From Marinobacterium litorale DSM 23545 (GTDB lineage: Bacteria > Pseudomonadota > Gammaproteobacteria > Pseudomonadales > Balneatricaceae): a stretch of DNA of 64,000 nucleotides. Numbering within the stretch: position 1 is the stretch's first letter; every line of letters begins with the position of its first letter. The notes below the pieces were generated by a model. It saw only the letters and a program-made list of their open reading frames with translations, was not told where the DNA came from and did no database searches. The stretch is taken from positions 186,001-250,000 of the forward strand of contig NZ_AUAZ01000002.1 in NCBI RefSeq assembly GCF_000428985.1, written 5' to 3'. The position numbers were made by a program, and so were the translations under genes. This document shows, in pieces, positions 9,949 through 17,929 of the stretch.

Positions 9949-10009
9949 TAGTTCGGCGCCCGTGGGGCGCTGTAATGGACAAGGACGTCCCAGGCACTAT
10001 ATCTTTTTT

Positions 10010-10044
10010 AAGGCGGTTCCCATTGGGTAACCGCCTTATTTTTT
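10010..10044 (+). terminator. rho-independent terminator after ppsA
   Basis: AAGGCGGTT (10010-10018) pairs with AACCGCCTT (10029-10037), followed by a T-rich tract. It separates ppsA from the ferredoxin gene. Confidence 0.85.
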
Positions 10045-10063
10045 CACCGGATGACAGGACTGC

Positions 10064-10390
10064 ATGATGGTCAGAATCACCTATGTCGAAGCGGACGGCC
10101 GCACTCAGGAAGTGGATGCTCAGCCCGGTTGGAGCCTGATGGAGGCGGCATTCCACAATGGAATTGAGGGGATCGAGGCTGAATGCGGCGGTGCCTGTGT
10201 GTGCGCCACCTGCCATATCTACATGGATGAGCGCTATCTGGAGAAGATTAAACCGATGGAGTCGGGCGAAGATGAGATGCTTGACTGTGCTGCGGCGGAG
10301 CGCAAACCCAACAGCCGGCTCTCCTGTCAGATAGAGATCACCGACGAGCTGGAAGGCGCCGTCGTCCAGATCCCGGAAACCCAGATATGA
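10064..10390 (+). CDS. [2Fe-2S] ferredoxin, putidaredoxin type
   Basis: A 108-residue adrenodoxin/putidaredoxin-like ferredoxin. Four cluster cysteines are seen in the pattern CGGACVCATCHIYM and, further on, RLSCQIE; the acidic region around DERYLE and DEMLDC fits docking of a reductase. Two ATGs are adjacent (10064 and 10067), either of which could be used. The stop overlaps the start of the next gene (ATGA), so it is translationally coupled to the reductase. Together they form an NAD(P)H-to-ferredoxin electron chain that normally feeds a cytochrome P450 or a Rieske oxygenase. No such oxygenase is in the window. Confidence 0.92.
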   Translation: MMVRITYVEADGRTQEVDAQPGWSLMEAAFHNGIEGIEAECGGACVCATCHIYMDERYLEKIKPMESGEDEMLDCAAAERKPNSRLSCQIEITDELEGAVVQIPETQI

Positions 10391-11616
10391 GCAGTGACTC
10401 CCCGATCATTATCGTCGGCACCGGCCACGCCGGGCTCTCAGTCGCGGAAACCTTGCGCCGTAAGGGATATGAGGGTGAGGTCAGGCTGATCGGTGAAGAG
10501 CCCGGGTTGCCTTACCAGCGCCCACCGCTGTCCAAACAGTATTTGAAGGGGGAGTGGGATGAATCGCGCCTGGAGCAGCGTAACAGTGGTTTCTTTGAGA
10601 AAAACCGTATCGATCTGGTTTGCGGAAAAGCGGTCACCGATATTGATCCGGCCTCAAGGTGTTTGAGGCTTGATGATGGCAGCGAGGTTTCCTGGGCTCG
10701 GTTGGTGCTGGCAACAGGGTCACGCGTTCGCCGTTTGGGTGTGCCGGGGGCCGAGGCCAAAGGCGTCCACTATCTGCAAACGCGTGCAGACGCCGATGCC
10801 CTTAAAAAAGCCAAGGAAAACGTTCGTTCTGTCATTGTAGTCGGTGGCGGATATATCGGGCTCGAAGGAGCAGCAGCGTTCGCTCAGGCCGGCATCAAGG
10901 TCACACTGCTTAATCGTGGGACTCAGCTGCTCTCGCGCTCGACCAGCACACCGGTGTCGGACTATTTTTATCGTCTGCACCATGCTCAGGGCGTCAATAT
11001 CGAGTTCAACACGGAGGTGGTTTCCGTTAATGTGGTTGAGGGGCAGGCGGTTGGCGTGACCCTTGACGATGGGCGCAGCCTGCGTGCCGACCTGATCCTG
11101 GTGGGGATTGGTGTAGAGCCGAATACGGCGTTGGCGGAGCGCGCCGGTTTACGCTGTGTCGACGGAGTGGCTGTCGATGGCGCATGTCGTACTTCCGTTT
11201 CCGGTATTCTGGCCGCGGGAGACTGTACAGCCTTTACGCATCCATTATACGGGGACACACCGATCCACTTGGAGTCGATCCAGAATGCTGTTGAGCAGGG
11301 CCGAATTGCAGCGGCAACGCTGGTCGGTGAAGAGGTCAGTTATGATGCAGTACCCTGGTTCTGGAGTGATCAGTATCAGGATAAGCTGCAGATAGCCGGG
11401 CTTGCTCGTGGTCACGATCTGGAAGTGATCAGGGGCGATGACAAAGGCGCCCGGTTTTCAGTCTTTTGTTATGCCCAGCGCAAGCTGGTCGCGGTGGAGT
11501 CGGTCAACGCACCTTCGGATCACATGCTGTCACGACGCCTGCTCAAACAGGGGATATCACCGACGCCCGATGAGGCTGCCGATCTATCGTTCTCACTGCG
11601 GGATATGCTCGCGTGA
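10387..11616 (+). CDS. FAD-dependent ferredoxin reductase (putidaredoxin-reductase-like)
   Basis: A 409-residue two-dinucleotide-binding-domain flavoprotein. The FAD motif is GTGHAGLSVAETLR near the N-terminus, the NAD(P) motif VVVGGGYIGLEGAAAFA is near residue 150, and the second FAD-binding segment is GILAAGDCTAF. The C-terminal reductase domain (YDAVPWFWSDQYQDKLQIAG) is that of rubredoxin/putidaredoxin reductases. It starts inside the ferredoxin stop codon and is the natural electron donor of that ferredoxin. NADH is the more likely donor for this group, by family. Confidence 0.92.
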   Translation: MSSDSPIIIVGTGHAGLSVAETLRRKGYEGEVRLIGEEPGLPYQRPPLSKQYLKGEWDESRLEQRNSGFFEKNRIDLVCGKAVTDIDPASRCLRLDDGSEVSWARLVLATGSRVRRLGVPGAEAKGVHYLQTRADADALKKAKENVRSVIVVGGGYIGLEGAAAFAQAGIKVTLLNRGTQLLSRSTSTPVSDYFYRLHHAQGVNIEFNTEVVSVNVVEGQAVGVTLDDGRSLRADLILVGIGVEPNTALAERAGLRCVDGVAVDGACRTSVSGILAAGDCTAFTHPLYGDTPIHLESIQNAVEQGRIAAATLVGEEVSYDAVPWFWSDQYQDKLQIAGLARGHDLEVIRGDDKGARFSVFCYAQRKLVAVESVNAPSDHMLSRRLLKQGISPTPDEAADLSFSLRDMLA

Positions 11617-11667
11617 TTGTACGATGCCCCCTATAATCCATCCCCTATGATCCAGTAGAGAGCCGTT

Positions 11668-12495
11668 GTGATTCAGTTAGGTCAGCTCAACCGTTTACAG
11701 GTTATCCGTGAAGTCCCTTTTGGCGTCTATCTTGATGGGGGGGAGGCTGGTGGTATTCTGCTGCCAAAGCGAGAAGTCCCAGAGGGCTGCCAGATCGGTG
11801 ACCGCCTGCAGGTATTTGTCTATCTGGATTCAGATGACTTCATGGTGGCCAGTTCAGCCAAACCGCGTGTCATGGTTGGCCAGTTTGCCCGGCTCAAGGT
11901 CAGTGACGTCAACGAAGTCGGCGCGTTCCTTGATTGGGGGATGCCTAAAGAGCTTTTTCTGCCCTACGCCGAGCAGCTTCGTCCCCTCAAGCCTGGAGAG
12001 TGGTGCACGGTTTACGTGTATATTGACAACAGCGAGCGAATTGCGGCATCTGCCCGGACCGAACGATTCCTTGAAAAGAATCCCACGGACCTTCAGGTTG
12101 GCCAGCTGGTGGAGCTGTTGATTCACCGGCAAACTGATTTGGGATATGCCGTTATCATTGATCATCGCTATTCGGGTTTGCTACACCGGCAGGATCTGTT
12201 TCGCGAGGTGCGTCTGGGACAGCGCATCAGCGGCTTTATCAAGCAGCTGTTGCCGGATGGGAAGATCGACGTCATGCTCGATAAGCCCGGTTATCAGCGG
12301 GTTGATCCACTTGCCAGGCAGATTTTGGATTACCTGGAAGCCCAGGGTGGATTTTGCCCCTTGGGCGATAAAAGTACCCCTGAAGCGATACGTGAGACCT
12401 TTGGCGTCAGCAAAAAAGCGTTCAAGATGGCACTGGGTGCCTTGATGAAGCAGGGGATGATCCGTCAAGAGAGTGATGGCATTTACTTAAAATAG
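11668..12495 (+). CDS. S1 RNA-binding protein, CvfB/YitL-like
   Basis: A 275-residue protein with repeated S1-type beta modules (EVPFGVYLDGGEAGGILLP; VNEVGAFLDWGMPKELFLP; QTDLGYAVIIDHRYSGLLH) and a C-terminal winged-helix segment (FGVSKKAFKMALGALMKQGMI). This is the order found in CvfB/YitL, a conserved RNA-binding protein that influences virulence-factor expression in Staphylococcus. The start is GTG at 11668. It is close behind the reductase gene but the 51-base gap contains no clear coupling. Role in this organism is unknown. Confidence 0.85.
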   Translation: MIQLGQLNRLQVIREVPFGVYLDGGEAGGILLPKREVPEGCQIGDRLQVFVYLDSDDFMVASSAKPRVMVGQFARLKVSDVNEVGAFLDWGMPKELFLPYAEQLRPLKPGEWCTVYVYIDNSERIAASARTERFLEKNPTDLQVGQLVELLIHRQTDLGYAVIIDHRYSGLLHRQDLFREVRLGQRISGFIKQLLPDGKIDVMLDKPGYQRVDPLARQILDYLEAQGGFCPLGDKSTPEAIRETFGVSKKAFKMALGALMKQGMIRQESDGIYLK

Positions 12496-12539
12496 CAGCG
12501 GGTCCGAAAGGCTACAGCGCGACAATATATCCAGATACA

Positions 12540-12568
12540 AAGAAGCCCGGCATTGCCGGGCTTCTTTA
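12540..12568. terminator. bidirectional terminator
   Basis: AAGAAGCCCGG pairs with CCGGGCTTCTT around a short ATTG loop, with T-rich flanks on both strands. It lies between the convergent S1-protein and phasin genes. Confidence 0.85.
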
Positions 12569-12614
12569 TGCGCTGATCGCGCCGCAGTCAATCGGCGCTC
12601 TGCGTCCAGTTCGA

Positions 12615-13112
12615 TTAAGACGCTGAAGCGGAAGCGGAAGATGCAGCAGTGGTCTTGCGAGCAGTCGACTTGGCAGCAGTCTTCGGCTTGGAGGCTTCCG
12701 GCATGTACTTGCTGATATCAAAAGCGGACATGTCGAACTTGCTCATATCGAACTTGCTCAGGTCGAATTTGCTCATATCGAAGTAGGGCATGTCACCCAT
12801 CTCAGAAAAGCTTTTCTCGACCAGGGAAGTGAACTGCTCGCGAGCTTCAGTCAGTGCCGCAACCTCTTTCTCGGCAACGCCGGTGGTTTTGGCTTCCAGC
12901 TCTTTGAGGTATTTAACCTGCAGCTCAAACGCTTCTTTCGGCTCCTTAACTTCGGTCAGCGCCTTGACCTGGGCCAGGCTGCTGTTGACGAAGTCAGAGA
13001 AGTAGTCAGCCTGCAGGGAGACCAGCGTTTCAGTGGTCTTCTTGTTCAGTTCAGCCAGTTCCACAACCGGCGCCATCTTCTCTTTCATATCTTTGATCAT
13101 ATCTTCGTACAT
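12615..13112 (-). CDS. phaP: phasin with FDxSK repeat and Ala/Lys-rich tail
   Basis: A 165-residue PHA-granule-associated protein. The start is the ATG at 13112 with GAGG eight bases upstream; the frame is open to 13199 but that extension includes operator sequence. Residues 1-105 form the amphipathic helical phasin domain (ELNKKTTETLVSLQADYFSD; LQVKYLKELEAKTTGVAEKE). Residues 111-135 are five tandem copies of FD-x-S-K/A, and residues 140-165 are Ala/Ser/Lys/Thr-rich, resembling the DNA-binding tails of some granule proteins. It is a paralogue of the gene at 13389. Phasins coat polyhydroxyalkanoate granules and control their number and size. No PHA synthase is in the window. Confidence 0.88.
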   Translation of the reverse strand: MYEDMIKDMKEKMAPVVELAELNKKTTETLVSLQADYFSDFVNSSLAQVKALTEVKEPKEAFELQVKYLKELEAKTTGVAEKEVAALTEAREQFTSLVEKSFSEMGDMPYFDMSKFDLSKFDMSKFDMSAFDISKYMPEASKPKTAAKSTARKTTAASSASASAS

Positions 13113-13144
13113 GGGTCTAACCTCGGTATCTATTGGGGTGGATT

Positions 13145-13155
13145 GTGCACTGCAC
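13145..13155. promoter_or_regulatory. PhaR-like palindrome 1
   Basis: GTGC-ACT-GCAC, a perfect inverted repeat with a three-base spacer, about 33 bases upstream of the first phasin start. It fits the TGC-N3-GCA type of site bound by PhaR, the PHA-responsive repressor known from Paracoccus and Ralstonia. Confidence 0.55.
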
Positions 13156-13204
13156 CAAACTAGTGAGTAGAAATTAACCACCCAAAGCTGTCGTGTCAAC
13201 TAAT

Positions 13205-13225
13205 AATTTGTGCGTTGCACAAATT
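13205..13225. promoter_or_regulatory. PhaR-like palindrome 2
   Basis: Perfect nine-base arms, AATTTGTGC and GCACAAATT, around GTT. About 93 bases upstream of the first phasin start. Strongest of the four TGC-N3-GCA sites here. Confidence 0.6.
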
Positions 13226-13323
13226 TAAAAACGCCGCTGTTCCGTCTTCGAGGCAACCAATCAGGAGTTGACTGGTGCATTGCGATACCGCGCGTTAGCG
13301 ATGTATCGCCGGCTCCTTGCCGG

Positions 13324-13353
13324 TATAAAAGGATGGCCGCATAAGCGGCCATC
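13324..13353 (-). terminator. terminator after the second phasin gene
   Basis: GATGGCCGC (13332-13340) pairs with GCGGCCATC (13345-13353) around ATAA. Read on the minus strand the hairpin is followed by CTTTTAT. Confidence 0.7.
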
Positions 13354-13388
13354 AAACAGATCTACTACTGGGTATAGCAGGGAACTGT

Positions 13389-13760
13389 TCAGGCCTTGGA
13401 CTTGAGATCCATCGGCTTCATGAACTTCTGCAGCTCTGCGAAGTACGGAGTAGAGCTGATGTCGCCAACGCTCTTCTCAACGATACCGGACAGCGCTTCG
13501 CGAGCTTCTGTCAGTGCGGCCATCTCTTTTTCGGCCACGTCAGTCAGCTTGGCTTCAACTTCTTTCAGGTACTTAACCTGAGCTTCGAAAGCAGCTTTCG
13601 GCTCTTTGGTCTCAGTCAGCGTTTTCATCTGGCTCAGGCTGGAGTTAACGAAATCAGACACGTACTGGGACTGCAGGGCGATCAGAGTCTCAGTGGTCTT
13701 CTTGTTGATTTCGGCCATATCCATAACCGGCTTCATCTTGTCTTTCATCTCTTCATACAT
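13389..13760 (-). CDS. phaP: phasin (short paralogue)
   Basis: A 123-residue phasin closely matching the first 105 residues of the gene at 12615 (MYEEMKDKMKPVMDMAEINK; TTETLIALQSQYVSDFVNSS; TETKEPKAAFEAQVKYLKEV) but ending shortly after TPYFAELQKFMKPMDLKSKA, without the FDxSK repeat or the Ala/Lys tail. It begins at the ATG at 13760, with GAGG upstream. The pair arose by tandem duplication, and each copy keeps its own TGC-N3-GCA palindromes and its own terminator, so they are probably separate transcripts under the same repressor. The acidic-to-neutral helical body should bind PHA granule surfaces. Confidence 0.87.
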   Translation of the reverse strand: MYEEMKDKMKPVMDMAEINKKTTETLIALQSQYVSDFVNSSLSQMKTLTETKEPKAAFEAQVKYLKEVEAKLTDVAEKEMAALTEAREALSGIVEKSVGDISSTPYFAELQKFMKPMDLKSKA

Positions 13761-13794
13761 AGCAATGTACCTCGTAATTTTTCAGGAACGGGTT

Positions 13795-13808
13795 TTTGTG
13801 CGTTGCAG
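13795..13808. promoter_or_regulatory. PhaR-like site 3
   Basis: TTTTGTGC-GTT-GCAG, with the TGC-N3-GCA core at 13799-13807, lies about 39 bases upstream of the second phasin start. The right arm is incomplete. Confidence 0.45.
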
Positions 13809-13853
13809 CATTGATGGTCACTTTATGATCTATCAGAACATATGTCAACTCTG

Positions 13854-13872
13854 TTTTGTGCACCGCACAAAA
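13854..13872. promoter_or_regulatory. PhaR-like palindrome 4
   Basis: Perfect eight-base arms TTTTGTGC and GCACAAAA around ACC, about 94 bases upstream of the second phasin start, mirroring the position of site 2 before the first phasin gene. Confidence 0.6.
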
Positions 13873-14053
13873 AAGTTTTTCATCGCCGAACCCCTACATA
13901 TGAGCCAGATTCTATTGAATGGCTATGCACATGCCGCGATGCAGCAAAACGCTTGCCGGAACGGCGGCTGGCAAGCCCTGCACGAAAAGATACAATGGGC
14001 CATCGATGCTGCTGCGGTGGCCAAATTTTGTTGCTTCGGAGTTAAACCTTTTT

Positions 14054-16972
14054 ATGCAAGCCGTGAACAGTCATTCCAGTTTTCGCTTCCTGAGAGCTCA
14101 GCCGATCCATTCACTCAACGTGGAGATTCAGGAGTTTGAGCACATTGTTACCGGGGCCAAACACTTCCACATTGCGGGTGAGCAGGATGAGAACGTTTTC
14201 CTGGTTGCCTTCCGTACCGTGCCCGAGGATTCCACCGGCGTCGCTCATATCCTGGAGCACACAGCACTGTGCGGCAGCGAGCGCTACCCGGTACGTGACC
14301 CCTTCTTTATGATGACCCGGCGTTCACTGAATACCTTTATGAACGCGTTCACCAGTTCAGACTGGACTGCCTACCCGTTTGCCAGCCAGAACCGCAAAGA
14401 TTTCTTCAACCTGCTCGATGTCTATCTGGATGCCGCATTCTTCTCTAGGCTTGATCCACTGGACTTCGCTCAGGAGGGCCATCGCGTGGAATTCGCCGAA
14501 CCCGGTAATGCGGATTCCGACCTGGTCTACAAGGGCGTAGTGTTTAACGAGATGAAGGGCGCTATGAGCTCTGCAGTGTCTACGCTCTGGCAATCACTGA
14601 GCAGCTACCTGTTCCCGTCGACTACCTATCATTACAACAGCGGCGGCGAGCCTTCCTGCATCCCGGACCTGACCTATGATGATCTGGTCAGTTTCTACCG
14701 CAGCCACTACCACCCGAGTAATGCCGTCTTCATGACCTTTGGCAATCTTGAGGCAGCGGTATTACAGGAACGTTTCGAAACGCTTGCGCTGTCCCGGTTT
14801 GAGCGGAATGAAGATGAGATCGCGGTCAGCGATGAGAAACGCTACTTCGCGCCAATCCGGGTTGAAGAAGCCTATGCCCTGGACCAGAGCGACCTGAGCG
14901 AGAAAACTCACCACGTTCTCGGCTGGCTTCTCCCGCGCTCCATCGACCTGGATGAACTGATGCAGGCACATCTGCTTTCACGGGTCTTGCTCGATAACTC
15001 CAGCTCTCCATTACGGGCCGTACTGGAGTCCAGTGACCTGGGTAGTGCGCCTTCACCGCTGTGTGGTCTAGAAGATTCCAATCGAGAGATGAGCTTCATG
15101 TGTGGCCTGGAAGGCAGTGAGCCGGAAAAAGCAGCCGAGTTTGAAGCACTGGTGCTGGAGACACTGGAGCGCGTTGCCAATGAGGGTGTCCCTCAGGAAA
15201 TGGTCGAGGCGCAGTTGCACCAACTGGAGTTGAGCCAGCGTGAGATTACCGGTGACAGCTACCCCTTTGGCCTGCAGCTTATTCTCGGCGCTTTGTCGGC
15301 AGCGATCCACCGGGGGGATGCCGTATCGGCGCTCAACATCGACCCGGCTTTAGAAAAGCTGCGTGAGGCGATCAAAGACCCGGACTACATCCCCTCACTG
15401 GTTCGCAAATGGTTGCTGGACAATCCCCACCGCGTACGGTTGACGCTGCGGCCGGATAATAAGCTCGCCGAGCGTCGTGATGCGGCTGAAGCGGCGCGAC
15501 TGGCCCAGATTAAAGCAGCAATGAGTGACGCAGATAAGCAGGAAGTGATCGATCTGGCGGCGAAACTAGAAGCGCGCCAGATGCAGGAGGACGATGAGTC
15601 AATTCTGCCGACGGTGACACTGGAAGATGTTCCCACCGAGCTGCATCTGCCCCGGGCGGAACAGCTCAGCCTGCCCAGGCTTGATGGTACCTGGTTCTCT
15701 GCCGGGACCAATGGGCTGGTTTACCAGCAGGCGATTATCGACCTGCCGACGCTCAGCGAGCAGGAGCAGGCACTTCTGCCGCTATACACCCATTGCCTCA
15801 CCGAACTGGGTTGCGGCGACCGTGACTACCGTGAAAACCAGGCGTATCAGAGCCAGATTACCGGTGGTTTCTCCGCATATACCAGCGTTCGAGGTCGCCC
15901 GGATAACGAGCAGGCCGTCAGCGGCTATCTGGTCATGTCGGGTAAAGCCTTGTCGGTCAATCGCGAGGCGCTGATGGCGCTGATGGTCGAGACGCTGTCA
16001 GCGGCACGCTTTGATGAAACTCGCCGTATTCGTGAGATTGTCTCTCACATGCGCAGTCGTCGGGAGCAGTCGATTACCGGGCAGGGGCACAGTATGGCGA
16101 TGTTAGCCGCCTGTGCCTCTCTCGCTCCCGCGTCTCAGCTTGCTCACCGCTCGCGCGGGCTCGATGGCGTGCGCCGCGTCAAGGCGTTGGACGCTCAGCT
16201 GGATGACCCGGCAGAACTGGAAGCCCTGTCGGCACGACTGACGGCGCTGCATGCACGTATCCAGAATGCGCCTCGCCGTTTCCTGATTGTCGCGGAAGAG
16301 GAGTATCGCGAGCCTTTGGCTCAGGCGCTGACCAAGCGCTGGTCTGACCTGCCGCAGGCCCAGGCGTTCGAACCCTTCTCGCTGCCTGAAACCCGGCAGA
16401 GCGTGAAGCAGGCCTGGTTGACCAGTACCCAGGTGAACTTCTGTGCCAAGGCGTTCCCCACGGTGACCGTTGAACATCCGGATGCCGCGGCGCTGACGGT
16501 GTTGGGCGAATACCTGCGCAACAATTACCTGCACCGGGCGATCCGTGAGCAGGGCGGTGCCTATGGCGCGGGAGCTTCCCAGGATAGCGGCGACGCGGTG
16601 TTCCGGTTCTTCTCTTACCGCGATCCGCGGATTCAGGGCACGCTGGATGATTTCGATGCGGCGGCGCGCTGGCTGAATGAAACCGATATCGATCAGAGGC
16701 GTCTGGAAGAAGCGGTGCTCGGGGTTGTCAGTTCCATCGACAAGCCGGGCTCACCGGCCGGTGAAGCAAAACAGACCTATCACGCCACGTTATTCGGACG
16801 AACTCCGGAGCAGCGTCAGAGGTTCCGTAAACAGATATTGGAAGTGGATTCCGCGGCGATCAAGCGAGTTGCGCTTGAATATCTCAAGCCTGAAAACGCC
16901 AGTGTCGCTGTTGTAACGAGTTCTAAGGGTGCCACAGAACTGCCAGAACAGTTCGAGCGGATCGAGATCTGA
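14054..16972 (+). CDS. M16C zinc metalloprotease, PreP-like
   Basis: A 972-residue insulinase-superfamily protease of the presequence-protease (M16C) class. The inverted zinc motif HILEH (within GVAHILEHTALCGS) is near residue 65, with the downstream acidic partner in FNEMKGAMSS; the second half carries the inactive M16 modules (EQGGAYGAGASQDSGDAVF). These enzymes enclose and degrade unstructured peptides. The ATG at 14054 gives an N-terminus MQAVNSHSSFRFLRAQPI that aligns with the family; the frame is open to 13919 but that extension lacks family character. GGAG lies 12 bases upstream, a rather long spacing. No signal peptide, so cytoplasmic. Confidence 0.92.
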   Translation: MQAVNSHSSFRFLRAQPIHSLNVEIQEFEHIVTGAKHFHIAGEQDENVFLVAFRTVPEDSTGVAHILEHTALCGSERYPVRDPFFMMTRRSLNTFMNAFTSSDWTAYPFASQNRKDFFNLLDVYLDAAFFSRLDPLDFAQEGHRVEFAEPGNADSDLVYKGVVFNEMKGAMSSAVSTLWQSLSSYLFPSTTYHYNSGGEPSCIPDLTYDDLVSFYRSHYHPSNAVFMTFGNLEAAVLQERFETLALSRFERNEDEIAVSDEKRYFAPIRVEEAYALDQSDLSEKTHHVLGWLLPRSIDLDELMQAHLLSRVLLDNSSSPLRAVLESSDLGSAPSPLCGLEDSNREMSFMCGLEGSEPEKAAEFEALVLETLERVANEGVPQEMVEAQLHQLELSQREITGDSYPFGLQLILGALSAAIHRGDAVSALNIDPALEKLREAIKDPDYIPSLVRKWLLDNPHRVRLTLRPDNKLAERRDAAEAARLAQIKAAMSDADKQEVIDLAAKLEARQMQEDDESILPTVTLEDVPTELHLPRAEQLSLPRLDGTWFSAGTNGLVYQQAIIDLPTLSEQEQALLPLYTHCLTELGCGDRDYRENQAYQSQITGGFSAYTSVRGRPDNEQAVSGYLVMSGKALSVNREALMALMVETLSAARFDETRRIREIVSHMRSRREQSITGQGHSMAMLAACASLAPASQLAHRSRGLDGVRRVKALDAQLDDPAELEALSARLTALHARIQNAPRRFLIVAEEEYREPLAQALTKRWSDLPQAQAFEPFSLPETRQSVKQAWLTSTQVNFCAKAFPTVTVEHPDAAALTVLGEYLRNNYLHRAIREQGGAYGAGASQDSGDAVFRFFSYRDPRIQGTLDDFDAAARWLNETDIDQRRLEEAVLGVVSSIDKPGSPAGEAKQTYHATLFGRTPEQRQRFRKQILEVDSAAIKRVALEYLKPENASVAVVTSSKGATELPEQFERIEI

Positions 16973-16988
16973 TTGTTGGCGCTGATCG

Positions 16989-17019
16989 AAATCGCCCCGC
17001 CCAGCGGGGCGATTTTTTT
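16989..17019 (+). terminator. rho-independent terminator after the M16 protease
   Basis: ATCGCCCCGC pairs with GCGGGGCGAT around a short loop, followed by seven T. Confidence 0.88.
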
Positions 17020-17031
17020 GGAGAACACTGT

Positions 17032-17919
17032 TTGAAAGGATTGCTATTGAAAGCGGCTGCACTGATCGTGCTGTCGGAAACTTCACTGGTTGGCGCCGGG
17101 CTCATTATTCGCGTGGTCAGTGAGGAGTTGCCGGTTCCAGTGATTGTCTTTATGCGTAATCTAATGGGGCTTCTGTTGCTGGCCCCTTTGCTACTACGCG
17201 CCTATGGCGAGCTTGCCACCAAGAACATCCATCTGCATCTGATGAGAGCACTGGTCGGCGTCAGCTCGATGGCGTGTCTCTATTACTCCTGGTCTACGCT
17301 GCCGCTGGGCCAAGCAGCCCTGCTGAAGCAAACAGCGCCGTTTTTTATTCCCGTGGTAGCTTTCTGGTGGCTGGGGGAGGCGGTCCCCAGGCGGGTTAAG
17401 CTAGCGCTTCTGATCGGCTTTGCCGGTGTTGCGCTGATTCTCAACCCTCAGGAAGGCAGTATCGAAACCGGCTTGTTCGTCGGTTTGCTGGGCGCAGCTT
17501 TAGGCGCTACAGCCAAGGTGACGGTGCGGCGCATGCATTTGACCGAACCGCCACGCCGTATCGTGTTTTATTTCTCGCTGTTCGGGGCATTGCTGTCCTC
17601 GATACCTGCAGCCATGCACTGGGTGACGCCGAACACTACAACGCTAATCTGGCTGCTGGGGTTGGGCGCGGCGTCCACACTGGCACAACTGCTGTTCACC
17701 CGCGCATACTCCATGGTACCGGCGGCGCAGCTGGGCCCCTTTACCTATTCCTCCGTGGTATTGGCAGCGCTGGTAGGCTGGTGGTTGTGGGATGAGACGA
17801 TCGCAATGATGACTATTTTGGGAATGCTGCTGGTGTTTGCCGGAGGCGTGCTAACCTTGAATAGATCCAATACCCGGCCCCGGGCGGACCGCGGGCCGGT
17901 AGGGCAACCTGAGCGTTAA
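17032..17919 (+). CDS. DMT-superfamily (EamA) transporter
   Basis: A 295-residue permease with ten predicted helices in two EamA repeats. Repeat 1 includes VIVFMRNLMGLLLLAPLLLR and ACLYYSWSTLPLGQAALL; repeat 2 ends with PFTYSSVVLAALVGWWLW and a glycine-rich last helix. The start is TTG at 17032 with GGAG nine bases upstream. It ends 10 bases before the aldose dehydrogenase gene and is probably cotranscribed with it. DMT proteins export or exchange amino acids, nucleosides or other metabolites; the substrate here cannot be assigned. Confidence 0.85.
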   Translation: MKGLLLKAAALIVLSETSLVGAGLIIRVVSEELPVPVIVFMRNLMGLLLLAPLLLRAYGELATKNIHLHLMRALVGVSSMACLYYSWSTLPLGQAALLKQTAPFFIPVVAFWWLGEAVPRRVKLALLIGFAGVALILNPQEGSIETGLFVGLLGAALGATAKVTVRRMHLTEPPRRIVFYFSLFGALLSSIPAAMHWVTPNTTTLIWLLGLGAASTLAQLLFTRAYSMVPAAQLGPFTYSSVVLAALVGWWLWDETIAMMTILGMLLVFAGGVLTLNRSNTRPRADRGPVGQPER

Positions 17920-17929
17920 AGGAGCGATT

